Shown: positions 6,794 to 13,425, counted from the stretch's first letter. The stretch is DNA of 13,521 nt from Bacillota bacterium (GCA_023435025.1 JAEYSE010000092.1:1-13521); one strand, 5' to 3'. Program-made: numbers and translations. Notes: generated by a model from the sequence alone, not told the origin.

Positions 6794-7585
6794 GTGGGAG
6801 TTTTATTTATTTGCAAAGAATGCGGAACTATAAATAACAAAAATACAGAAAACGGAACACGAGATCTGTGTTGTAGTTCCTGCAATGCTCATTTATCTTG
6901 GAGGGAAAGTTTTCCTCCTTTGTATGCGCAAGACTTTATTTCTATTGCGCATGAGCTATTTGAATCAATAAAAGACGTTGATAAAGCAAATTTGAACCTT
7001 CAATATTTGTTTCTTAGTCACGACGGTTATGAGATTGACTTGCAAAAACTTGATAAATACAGAAGTACTTATGAAAAAATTCTAGAAAAATATCCTGATA
7101 ATGACGATACAATGTGGTTGCAGATTATAGATCAATTCGAAGAGCAACTTAGTAAAGAACTTGATATAAATCAGTGTTGCGCTATCTCAAGTGCAATGGC
7201 GATCGAAAGCAGAAATCGCTTTAGGAAACCCTATGTCATTATAGTTGCTGCCATAATTGAACAGTTGTTTTATGACTTTTTCAAAGAATTAATTATTTTA
7301 AAAGAATCAAAAATGAAAGTTAAGATGAGCAATACTGCAGGGATTTCCACCACTATACATTTCTTAAAAGCAGAATTGAATATTGCTATACATAACAAAA
7401 TGGAGCAATGCTCAAAAGGATTTTATAATCGATGGGCAAATCTTCGGAAATTAAGAAATAGAATAATTCACAGTAATAGTATATATGTTTCAAGGAATAC
7501 CATCATAAAACTAAACAAAATGATAGATGAGAGCATTCTAGTATTTGGTATTTTGAAAAGCCAAATTTACCTCAATAGTATTTGA
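6794..7585 (+). CDS. Zinc-ribbon plus HEPN-like domain protein, possible RNase or defence gene
   Basis: I cannot name the family. The 263-residue protein starts with a likely zinc ribbon (C7-x2-C10 and C27-x2-C30). A charged helical middle follows at about 45-130. The C-terminal all-helical region has the layout of HEPN domains: a helix IIVAAIIEQLFYDFF with E155, then R221-x4-H226 (RNRIIH) inside LRKLRNRIIHSN. The R-x4-6-H motif is the catalytic signature of HEPN ribonucleases in toxin-antitoxin, abortive-infection and CRISPR-linked systems. No membrane segment is seen. The GTG start has GAGAGG about 8 nt upstream; no ATG exists nearby. The gene is strikingly AT-rich, using AAA, ATA and TTT codons unlike its neighbours, which points to horizontal transfer. 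No antitoxin-sized partner is adjacent. The RNase role is inferred from the motif only. Confidence 0.75.
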   Translation: MGVLFICKECGTINNKNTENGTRDLCCSSCNAHLSWRESFPPLYAQDFISIAHELFESIKDVDKANLNLQYLFLSHDGYEIDLQKLDKYRSTYEKILEKYPDNDDTMWLQIIDQFEEQLSKELDINQCCAISSAMAIESRNRFRKPYVIIVAAIIEQLFYDFFKELIILKESKMKVKMSNTAGISTTIHFLKAELNIAIHNKMEQCSKGFYNRWANLRKLRNRIIHSNSIYVSRNTIIKLNKMIDESILVFGILKSQIYLNSI

Positions 7586-7621
7586 GCCTTCTTCATCGTC
7601 CTGCATAAAGTGGAACGGATT

Positions 7622-7669
7622 CCCAAGGGACGTGTCCCTTGGGTGGGGTTCAGGGGCAAGGCCCCTGAA
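7622..7669. repeat. Pair of strong adjacent hairpins between convergent genes
   Basis: CCCAAGGGAC/GTCCCTTGGG (7622-7631 and 7634-7643, nearly perfect palindrome) is followed 5 nt later by TTCAGGGGC/GCCCCTGAA (7649-7657 and 7661-7669, 3-nt loop). They sit between the convergent ends of the HEPN-like and methyltransferase genes. Neither is followed by a good T run on either strand, so they are not classical terminators. The twin-palindrome design resembles REP-like intergenic elements. No second copy was noticed in this window. Confidence 0.6.
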
Positions 7670-7688
7670 AATATTCTACCATTTCACC

Positions 7689-9185
7689 CTATTCTGTTTT
7701 CCCTACCACAACCACCCACGGTAGCAGCCCTCCGGCAGCGGTGCGCGTTTCACCGATGCGGCGGAGGCTTTTTTGTTTACTTAGGCAGCGATGCAAAAGC
7801 GTATATTCCATTGTGTAGAGCACCGCGACGCCGCCGGATGCGAGCCATTCGGGAAGCATGGCGCAAAGTTGGGCATACAGGCGTTCGTTGTCCTGGTGCG
7901 TGCCCACGCGGTTGCCGAAAGGCAGGTTGCTGATGATCAAATCATACGACGCGCGGGGAACAAAGGCGGTGCAATCCTTGTGGACCAATCCTGCGCGGAC
8001 ATTTGCCGCCCGCATATTTTCCTTTGCGATCTCGAGTGCGTTGTAGGCGATATCGATGCCCGTAAGCGTGCTTTCGGGGCGCAATTTTCCCCATTCAATA
8101 AGCAGCGTACCGCTGCCGCAGAAGGGGTCGAGCACGCTGGGGTTCTTCTTTTGGCCCAAGTAGCCCTCGGCGTACCGCGCCACACAGGCGGCGGTGGCCG
8201 GGTGCATAGAAGCGGGCAGGGCGCGCTTGCGGTAGGAAAAGCGCGGGTCCGGCAATGTATAGAGCTTGCAATATGCGTTCAGCGTCCCATCCTGCTGTGG
8301 AACAAGGCGCAGTTCCGCATCGTACTGCGAGGGGTTGTTAAGAAGCGCGCCGGAATCCAGCTGCGAAGCGAGTACCGATATGAACGCGGCGCGGTTGCCG
8401 ATTTCGGGGCACTCCACACGGTAAGGATATGGCTCAGCACCGGAAAGCCCGTCCCTGAGCAGGGTAGCAAACGGCTCACGTACGGCGGAGGCTACCGCTG
8501 TGGCGTCCGCCGTAACGCCCTGTGCAAGCGGGAAAAGCAGTTCAAAAAAGCAGCGGGCGCGGAACAGCGCGCTTACATCCTGCACGGTAAGTAAGAGCAT
8601 GTCCGCCCCGGCCGGGTGAGCAGTAATAGAGAGCGCTTTTAATTCCTGCTGAAGCAGCGGCGCAAAGCCGGCGGGGGCAACCAAGACCGCTTTTTGAGGC
8701 TTTGAAAAGCCTTTGAACGGATGCGCCTCCAATTGCATCAGGCTGGCGCGCGCGCGGCGCAGTGCCTCCGCCTCCTCCTGTGCGTGCTTTTCTTCTTCCG
8801 GGCTGTTTGCTTTCGGCTCGGGCAGCGAATGTAAATATTCCCGCGCGGCCTCCCCACCCACGGCCCCCAGCGCAAGCAGCATGGAGGGACGCACAAAGCG
8901 GATGGTCTCGACGCTCAGCGCGGCAATCAGTGCGGGCGCATCGCCCGTATTTTCCAGCGCGCCCAGCAGCCGGGCGGCGTTTTTACGCGCCTTCGGGTCC
9001 GCGTGTTGCAGGGCGGCATACAGCCTGTCCCTGCTGAGCACGGAGTCGATGTACTTGCGTGCCGCTTCCTTTTTGGCGGCGGCAACAAGCGCGCTCAAAG
9101 CCGCAGCGGGGTTTTCACCGCTCACTGCCTTGATTTCGGCATCCAGCGCCTTTTTATCCAAAACTGGCTGTTCCGGCCGCTTCAT
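7689..9185 (-). CDS. HEAT-repeat/THUMP-type SAM-dependent RNA methyltransferase (RlmL/Trm14-like)
   Basis: A 498-residue fusion. Residues 1-150 are alanine-rich helices in HEAT-like pairs (RKNAARLLGALENTGDAPAL, RPSMLLALGAVGG), then a charged linker (EEEKHAQEEAEALRRA). From about 165 to 310 comes a region with the position and look of a THUMP/ferredoxin-like RNA-binding module. The Rossmann catalytic domain occupies 325-498: motif I DPFCGSGTLLIEW (353-365), the acidic motif GIDIAYNALEIAKEN (376-390) and the N6/N2-methyltransferase motif NLPFG (420-424, an NPPY/F variant). These suggest guanine-N2 methylation of rRNA or tRNA; the substrate cannot be read from sequence. Its ATG overlaps the murG stop (ATGA) and GGAGAG lies 7 nt upstream, so translation is coupled to murG. 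Confidence 0.85.
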   Translation of the reverse strand: MKRPEQPVLDKKALDAEIKAVSGENPAAALSALVAAAKKEAARKYIDSVLSRDRLYAALQHADPKARKNAARLLGALENTGDAPALIAALSVETIRFVRPSMLLALGAVGGEAAREYLHSLPEPKANSPEEEKHAQEEAEALRRARASLMQLEAHPFKGFSKPQKAVLVAPAGFAPLLQQELKALSITAHPAGADMLLLTVQDVSALFRARCFFELLFPLAQGVTADATAVASAVREPFATLLRDGLSGAEPYPYRVECPEIGNRAAFISVLASQLDSGALLNNPSQYDAELRLVPQQDGTLNAYCKLYTLPDPRFSYRKRALPASMHPATAACVARYAEGYLGQKKNPSVLDPFCGSGTLLIEWGKLRPESTLTGIDIAYNALEIAKENMRAANVRAGLVHKDCTAFVPRASYDLIISNLPFGNRVGTHQDNERLYAQLCAMLPEWLASGGVAVLYTMEYTLLHRCLSKQKSLRRIGETRTAAGGLLPWVVVVGKTE

Positions 9186-10249
9186 CGCTTGCTCTCCGCG
9201 GCCTGGCGAATGACGTTCAACACCGCCTCAGTACCGTCCGAATTGGGCGCTTTCGCCATGGCTTCCAAGTATCGAGCGCGGTTAGCGTATAAGCTGATCA
9301 ACGCTTCCGTCAGCGTTTCGGGCGTCAATCGCTCCTGCTCCAGCACCGCGGCGTAACCCTTCTTTTCAAAATATCTGGCATTCAGTATCTGATCGCCCCG
9401 GCTGGCGGACCTAGGCAGCGGAACGAGCAGCGCGGGTTTTTTCAGCGCAAGGAATTCAAACACGGCGTTTGCGCCCGCGCGGGAAAGAACGATATCCGCC
9501 ATGGCGAAAAGATCGGGAAGTTCGCCCGAAATATACTCGTACTGCACGTACCCCGGCTGGGCGTGCTCCTTGGATACCTTATCCTTACCGCAGAGGTGCA
9601 CGATATCGAATGTTTTCAACAGTTCCGGCAGGGCCGCGCGCAGCGCGTCGTTCACGGCCTGTGCGCCCAGGCTCCCTCCCATCATCAGCAGCACGGGCTT
9701 GGAGCCGAATAATCCCGTAAACGTGCGCCCTTGCGCGGGTACGCCTTCGTAAAGCTCCTTGCGGATGGGCGTACCGGTAACCACGCCCTTTGAACCGACA
9801 TGCGAGAGCGTATCCTCAAACGTAACGCATACGGTGGTGGCGTACCTGTTGGCAATGCGGTTACTGAGCCCCGGCGTATAGTCCGACTCATGCACCACGA
9901 TATTCGTAAGCTTCCTTGCACCCACCACCACGGGCACGGAGACAAAGCCGCCTTTTGAAAACACGACGTCCGGCTGTAGCTTTTTTATAAGTTTGCGGGA
10001 CTGGCCAATGCCGCGCAATACGCGGAACGCATCCGCCACGTTCTCAAGGCTGAAATACCGCCGAAGCTTCCCGGCACTGATGCAGTGGTAGGGCACGCCC
10101 TCCGCCTCCACCAGCCCGCGCTCAATGCCCGCCCTGGTTCCAATATAATGGATGTGGTACCCCTCTTCCTTCAAAACACGCATCAGCGCGAGGTTGGGGG
10201 TAACGTGTCCGGCGGAGCCGCCTCCGGTAAACACTGCCGTATGCTGCAT
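9182..10249 (-). CDS. murG: UDP-GlcNAc:lipid I N-acetylglucosaminyltransferase MurG
   Basis: Membrane-associated GT-B enzyme that converts lipid I to lipid II, the last cytoplasmic step of peptidoglycan precursor synthesis. It has 355 residues. The N-terminal glycine-rich loop GGGSAGHVTPN (9-19) with H15 is intact. SKGGFVSVP (98-106), HESDYTPGLSN (120-130), the second glycine loop GGSLGAQAVND (191-201) and the UDP-GlcNAc site SRAGANAVFEF (256-266) with LPRSASRGDQ (278-287) are all present. The start has AAAGGA 7 nt upstream. It stands outside the usual division/cell-wall cluster: the only coupled gene is an RNA methyltransferase. A helix-rich region of about 320 nt lies upstream and may form its leader; a weak TATACT at 10280-10285 lacks a clear -35. 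Confidence 0.96.
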   Translation of the reverse strand: MQHTAVFTGGGSAGHVTPNLALMRVLKEEGYHIHYIGTRAGIERGLVEAEGVPYHCISAGKLRRYFSLENVADAFRVLRGIGQSRKLIKKLQPDVVFSKGGFVSVPVVVGARKLTNIVVHESDYTPGLSNRIANRYATTVCVTFEDTLSHVGSKGVVTGTPIRKELYEGVPAQGRTFTGLFGSKPVLLMMGGSLGAQAVNDALRAALPELLKTFDIVHLCGKDKVSKEHAQPGYVQYEYISGELPDLFAMADIVLSRAGANAVFEFLALKKPALLVPLPRSASRGDQILNARYFEKKGYAAVLEQERLTPETLTEALISLYANRARYLEAMAKAPNSDGTEAVLNVIRQAAESKR

Positions 10250-10313
10250 GGGTTGATCCTTTCGGTGCGTTTTCGGTTTAGTATATGCGTTTTTTGCGCT
10301 GCAAGGTGCCTGT

Positions 10314-10634
10314 GCAGGGTATCGGAGGACATATATCCTCTGAAATTGCCGAAAGGCACGGGATATTCTGTATTTTCAAATCAGAGCCCCCTCCATCCAG
10401 CTACGGACGGCATAAGGAAGGGGCGGGAATCGGTTGTGCAGCCAAAGGCTGCACATCAATCCCTGTAAGATGGCCGAATCCATTCGGGGCACCCGGTTTC
10501 CCAGCAAAAATTCACCACGACGGTCCGCAGGCCTAGTGCGTCTCCCGCCGAGGACGCGGCGCGTTCAGGCCCCGATACCTTGACTTTTCAAACAGCTTCT
10601 TTGATACTCCGGGAGAGTGTCATGCCCCTGCTGC
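10314..10634 (-). ncRNA. Candidate large structured RNA or long murG leader, unassigned
   Basis: This fills most of the 509-bp gap between murG and rarD; no convincing gene lies in it. The two ends are complementary: GGUAUCGG/CCGAUACC (10572-10579 with 10318-10325, 8 bp perfect) and, partly competing, GCAGGG/CCCUGC (10626-10631 with 10314-10319). Inside are the helices 10567-10571 with 10530-10534 enclosing 10553-10557 with 10538-10542; CGGGGC/GCCCCG (10569-10574 with 10485-10490), an alternative; CCGAAT/ATTCGG (10474-10487); a 9-bp stem with 3-nt loop (10435-10455); TGCC/GGCA (10347-10358); and GAGGA/TCCTC (10325-10340). The minus strand is preferred because an extended -10 promoter lies just upstream. 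On the plus strand one loop would be a GNRA tetraloop (GAAA), so orientation is not certain. The family is not recognised. Confidence 0.5.
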
Positions 10635-10641
10635 AAAACAG

Positions 10642-10650
10642 AGTATACCA
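10642..10650 (-). promoter_or_regulatory. Extended -10 promoter facing the structured RNA and murG
   Basis: On the minus strand TGGTATACT (TGn plus TATACT at 10642-10647) lies just upstream of the helix-rich region; a start near 10635 would begin the RNA at its first helix. No good -35 hexamer is present, which is tolerated when TGn is there. Confidence 0.5.
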
Positions 10651-10666
10651 CAAAATGCGGCAGCTG

Positions 10667-10675
10667 TGCTAGAAT
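10667..10675 (+). promoter_or_regulatory. Extended -10 promoter candidate for rarD
   Basis: TGCTAGAAT (TG, one base, TAGAAT at 10670-10675), about 80 nt upstream of the rarD ATG, with no clear -35. It is back to back with the minus-strand promoter at 10642-10650, so the two units would share a short divergent control region. Confidence 0.4.
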
Positions 10676-10758
10676 AGTACAACTGCTTCCAACCGTATAA
10701 ACACTTGACGCTTTCGCGCTATGCCGGAGGCGGCAGGTTTAAGAAAGGATTTATCTCC

Positions 10759-11661
10759 ATGAAAAGCAAAAAGAGCCTGCTGATGGTGCTTGCGGGCTAC
10801 GTGATCTGGGGCGTTCTACCGCTTTACTGGCATGCGCTTTCGGGCATCGACTCCATCGTGATTTTGTGCTGCCGCATCTTAATGTCCGCCATCTCCACTA
10901 CCCTGCTGCTGTTTGCAACCGGGCGCTTAAAAGAACTGTGGGCCGTAATGCGCAACAAGCAGCTGATGAAGTTCCTGCTCCCAGCGGCGCTTTTGGTGAC
11001 CATCAACTGGGGCGTGTACATCTGGGCGGTGAATACGGGGCATGTGCCGGATTCCAGCCTGGGGTACTACATGAACCCGCTGGTGGTAGCTTTATTCGGT
11101 ACGCTGATATTCAAGGAGCGCTGCGGCAAAATGGAGCTGTTTGCACTGCTGCTTGCGGCGGCGGGCGTGATTTTGAGCACGCTGCAGTACGGTGCGTTCC
11201 CCTATATCGCAATTACGCTGGCCATTTCCTTTGCGCTCTACGGCATGTTTAAAAAATTCGCGCATGTGGATGGAACCGTAAGCATCGCGGTGGAGACGAT
11301 TGTGCTCTCCCCCGCTGCGCTGCTGTTTCTGCTGCTTTCGCCGCGGACCCATATGGCATTGCAGACGGCGACGCCGCTACAATTTGTATTATTGGTGCTG
11401 GCGGGCATTGTGACGGCCGCGCCGCTTATTATGTATACGCAGGGCGTCAACGGGCTGCCCTTTATCACAATGGGCTTTTTGCAGTATGTCTGCCCCACAC
11501 TGATGCTAATACTCGGCGTGCTCATTATGGGTGAGCCCTTTACCGTGGCGCAGGGCGTCAGCTTCGCGTTCATCTGGGCGGGGCTAATACTATTCAGCAT
11601 TGGCATGGTGCGCCGGGAAAAGAAGCAGGCGGCGCTGGAAGCCGCGACGGAACAGGGCTGA
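10759..11661 (+). CDS. rarD: RarD-type transporter of the EamA/DMT superfamily
   Basis: Integral membrane protein of 300 residues with about ten hydrophobic segments from two EamA repeats, ending in a basic tail (RREKKQ). Family features include the first helix YVIWGVLPLYWHAL, the segment NWGVYIWAVNTGHVPDSSLGYYMNP and the late segment MGFLQYVCPTLMLILGV, all close in pattern to RarD proteins. RarD is named from a chloramphenicol-sensitivity phenotype in other bacteria; the natural substrate is unknown. The start at 10759 has AAAGGA 9 nt upstream and gives the usual short basic N-terminus (MKSKKS); an earlier in-frame start would add 18 unusual residues. It appears monocistronic, closed by the terminator at 11756-11779. 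Confidence 0.92.
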   Translation: MKSKKSLLMVLAGYVIWGVLPLYWHALSGIDSIVILCCRILMSAISTTLLLFATGRLKELWAVMRNKQLMKFLLPAALLVTINWGVYIWAVNTGHVPDSSLGYYMNPLVVALFGTLIFKERCGKMELFALLLAAAGVILSTLQYGAFPYIAITLAISFALYGMFKKFAHVDGTVSIAVETIVLSPAALLFLLLSPRTHMALQTATPLQFVLLVLAGIVTAAPLIMYTQGVNGLPFITMGFLQYVCPTLMLILGVLIMGEPFTVAQGVSFAFIWAGLILFSIGMVRREKKQAALEAATEQG

Positions 11662-11714
11662 TCGCTTCATATCTTTCCATCTAGTCCTACAGTATTACAA
11701 AGGCATATTATGCT

Positions 11715-11745
11715 AAGTGCCCCGTGCAAATTGCACGGGGCGCTT
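11715..11745 (+). terminator. Long GC-rich hairpin after rarD
   Basis: AAGTGCCCCGTGC/GCACGGGGCGCTT forms a stem of about 13 bp including one T-G pair, with a 5-nt loop, 53 nt after the rarD stop. It is followed by CAGCTTGTCG and lacks a T run. It may assist the stronger terminator 10 nt downstream. Confidence 0.6.
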
Positions 11746-11755
11746 CAGCTTGTCG

Positions 11756-11780
11756 AAAAAGTACGCTACGGTACTTTTTT
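11756..11780. terminator. Bidirectional terminator between rarD and lepB
   Basis: AAAAAGTAC/GTACTTTTT (11756-11764 and 11771-11779) with a 6-nt GCTACG loop. The T tract on the plus strand has six residues and on the minus strand five, so it can end both rarD and the leftward lepB operon. Confidence 0.85.
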
Positions 11781-11788
11781 GAGGACTA

Positions 11789-11911
11789 CAGGAACAACCT
11801 GTGCCTGCGGCACGGGCGGTCGTTCCTGCAAAGAAAGCCTTGCGCCGCAAGGCTTTCCGCCGCCGCCGCACATGTCGCCGGCGGCGGTTCTTAAGCCTCC
11901 GGGAGCCGGAG
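11789..11911. repeat. Cluster of GC-rich palindromes in the rarD-lepB spacer
   Basis: Four hairpin units occur in about 125 bp. CAGGAAC/GTTCCTG (11789-11795 and 11822-11828) encloses GTGCC/GGCAC (11801-11813). AAAGCCTTGC/GCAAGGCTTT (11834-11843 and 11847-11856) has a 3-nt loop. CCGCCGCCG/CGGCGGCGG occupies 11857-11865 and 11879-11887. CTCCGG/CCGGAG is at 11897-11911. This lies in the 315-bp gap between rarD and lepB. No gene is supported. They would form the 3' untranslated end of the lepB transcript if it runs to the terminator at 11756. Confidence 0.65.
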
Positions 11912-11976
11912 CCGAGCGCTGCGAACTGTGAAACGATCCCCGAATCCTCAAGGGGTTTATCGACAACTTGGCGCTT

Positions 11977-12585
11977 TTACCGGTAGTCAATCCGGGTAAT
12001 TTCCCGCAGATTGTTGAGCGGCCATACCACACAAAAAGCGCGGCCGAGAATCTTTTCAAAGGGGATGGGGCCCACGCTGTTTTCGCGGCTGTCGGTGCTG
12101 TGGTTGCGGTTGTCGCCCATTACGTACACCGTGCCTTCGGGTACGGTCTTGGGAGATGTGGACTCCAATATATAGTCGTTCCAATACGTGCTTTCATAAA
12201 GCGGTTCGCCGTTCACGTACACCGCGCCGTCCCAAACCGATACCACATCCCCGGGCAGGCCGATCACGCGCTTGACACGGCTGAGTGTATGCCCCGGATA
12301 ATAGCATACAACGATATCCCCGCGTGCGGGCGGGGCTGCATAGTACGAAAGTTTTTCTACAATGATGCGTTCGCCGTCCTGCAGTGTGGGATACATGGAA
12401 TGCCCATCCACCAAAATCGGTTCGCCTATGAATGTGCGAAGGGACAGCGCAATGAGCAGTACGCTGAGCAGATACAGTATAAAGGCCCCGTTGGTGGCGC
12501 GGGTGTATTCACTGCCGGTATGCAGCTCCAACGCCGCCTTTTGCAACGCGGCGATATCGCGCCTGCGCAATCCGTTTGCCTTCAT
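11977..12585 (-). CDS. lepB: Signal peptidase I, downstream paralogue of a tandem pair
   Basis: Membrane-bound serine/lysine protease that removes signal peptides from exported proteins. It has 202 residues, the short Gram-positive (SipS-like) form. One N-terminal membrane segment is at about 34-49 (AFILYLLSVLLIALSL). Catalytic S63 is in GHSMYPTL (box B), catalytic K105 in VKRVIGLPGD (box D), and GDNRNHSTDSR (157-167) is box E. The N-terminus is basic and cytosolic. AAAGGGA lies 7 nt upstream of the ATG. It follows the other lepB by 31 nt and is last in the operon. All active-site residues are intact, so both copies should be functional. Specialisation for different exported proteins is possible but not visible. 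Confidence 0.95.
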   Translation of the reverse strand: MKANGLRRRDIAALQKAALELHTGSEYTRATNGAFILYLLSVLLIALSLRTFIGEPILVDGHSMYPTLQDGERIIVEKLSYYAAPPARGDIVVCYYPGHTLSRVKRVIGLPGDVVSVWDGAVYVNGEPLYESTYWNDYILESTSPKTVPEGTVYVMGDNRNHSTDSRENSVGPIPFEKILGRAFCVVWPLNNLREITRIDYR

Positions 12586-12616
12586 TCGCGCGTCCCTTTA
12601 TGCATGCCCGCATCGC

Positions 12617-13228
12617 TCATGCATAATCGACATGCCGGACAGCGCGCAGGCTATCGAGCGGCCACATTACATAAACCACCTTGCCCACGATCTTTTCGAA
12701 CGGGATGGGCCCTACGCTTTCTTCACGGCTGTCGCTGCTGTTGTTGCGGTTGTCGCCCATAACGAACACAGTGCCTTCGGGCACAACGAGCGGGTCCATA
12801 TTGCCTCGGATGCGGTCGTCCCAGTACGCGCTTTCGTCAAGCGGCTCGCCGTTGATGGATACATCGCCGTGCGATACACAAATCGTGTCCCCGGGCAGCC
12901 CGATTACGCGCTTGACGCAGCTGATCGTGAAGCCGGGATAATAGCAGACGATAATATCCCCGCGTTCAGGCGGCGATACATAATACGAGAGTTTCTCCAC
13001 GATCATTTGCTCTCCGTTGCGCAGTGTGGGGTACATGGAATCGCCGTCCACACGGATGGGCTCGCCTATGAACGTACGAATGCCAAACGCTATGAGCAGT
13101 ACCGTTAACAGATATATAAAAAAACCGATATTCGCGTCGCGGCGGTAGTCCCTGTCGCGGCTATGCAGGTCCTCTGCGTTTTGCCTGAGCGCATTGAGAT
13201 GTTTTTGGCTCAATCCCGCAGCCTTCAT
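12617..13228 (-). CDS. lepB: Signal peptidase I, upstream paralogue of a tandem pair
   Basis: 203 residues with the same layout as its downstream neighbour: basic cytosolic N-terminus, one membrane segment at about 35-50 (GFFIYLLTVLLIAFGI), catalytic S64 in GDSMYPTL, catalytic K106 in VKRVIGLPGD, and the GDNRNNSSDSR box. From the membrane boundary to the lysine box, 51 of 64 residues are identical in the two proteins, so they arose by duplication. They differ more in the N-terminus and in the loop before the GDNR box (RIRGNMDPLVV against YILESTSPKTV), which could alter substrate preference. Its ATG overlaps the stop of the DUF951 gene (ATGA), with AAAGGA 8 nt upstream. Confidence 0.95.
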   Translation of the reverse strand: MKAAGLSQKHLNALRQNAEDLHSRDRDYRRDANIGFFIYLLTVLLIAFGIRTFIGEPIRVDGDSMYPTLRNGEQMIVEKLSYYVSPPERGDIIVCYYPGFTISCVKRVIGLPGDTICVSHGDVSINGEPLDESAYWDDRIRGNMDPLVVPEGTVFVMGDNRNNSSDSREESVGPIPFEKIVGKVVYVMWPLDSLRAVRHVDYA

Positions 13229-13425
13229 GTTTCCTGTCCTTTCGGCGGCAGCAAACGCTTGCCCCGCTTTACAAAATCAGCACGGTCCATCATCACGATG
13301 CGGCCGCATGCATTGCATTTAATCTTGATATCCGCGCCCACGCGAATGATGGTCCAGTCATTGCTGCCGCAGGCATGCGGCTTTCGCATCTGCACGCGGT
13401 CCTGCAACGCAAACTTTTCTATCAT
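13225..13425 (-). CDS. DUF951 family protein, small probable zinc-binding protein
   Basis: A 66-residue protein if it starts at the ATG at 13425. It carries the DUF951 pattern: MRKPHACGSNDW, then RVGADIKIKCNACGRIVMMDR and a basic tail. H17, C19, C37 and C40 could bind one metal ion in a ribbon-like fold. Its biochemical role is unknown. An in-frame TTG 30 nt further upstream is possible, but family members start close to the position used here, and the ATG overlaps the stop of a 24-codon ORF (ATGA), which suggests coupled translation; its own ribosome site (GGGGAC) is weak. It overlaps lepB by 4 nt, so it is co-transcribed with both signal peptidases. Confidence 0.88.
   Translation of the reverse strand: MIEKFALQDRVQMRKPHACGSNDWTIIRVGADIKIKCNACGRIVMMDRADFVKRGKRLLPPKGQET

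Larger units (their letters stand above)
6579..6803. repeat. 12-bp perfect inverted repeat bracketing the promoter region of the HEPN-like gene
   Basis: AAACTCCCACTT at 6579-6590 is the exact reverse complement of AAGTGGGAGTTT at 6792-6803, about 200 bp apart. The right copy contains the GTG start codon of the HEPN-like gene; the left copy lies between noc and its terminator. An RNA reading through from noc could pair the two and hide the start; RNA from the local promoter would lack the left copy. A chance match this long within such a short span is unlikely but possible. Confidence 0.6.

Noticed and set aside
6790..7613. TAAAGTGG direct repeat (6790-6797 and 7606-7613) as target-site duplication around the HEPN gene
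   Set aside because: Only 8 bp, the left copy extends into the gene itself, and no recombinase or terminal repeats accompany it.
7791..8594. Plus-strand open frame of 267 codons
   Set aside because: Antisense to the methyltransferase gene and without recognisable domains; long shadow frames are common in GC-rich genes.
10474..10487. TwoAYGGAY motif
   Set aside because: One hairpin on the minus strand has an AUGGAU loop, but the second required loop is missing on that strand (the other candidate, ACGGAC, is on the opposite strand).
10314..10634. RNase P RNA
   Set aside because: GAAAAGUC near one end and UACAGAAU near the other recall the P4 strands, but the required GAGGAAAGUC is absent and no other conserved region matches.
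11968..13108. Two plus-strand open frames of about 250 codons that resemble each other
   Set aside because: Both are antisense to the tandem lepB genes; their similarity simply mirrors the duplication.
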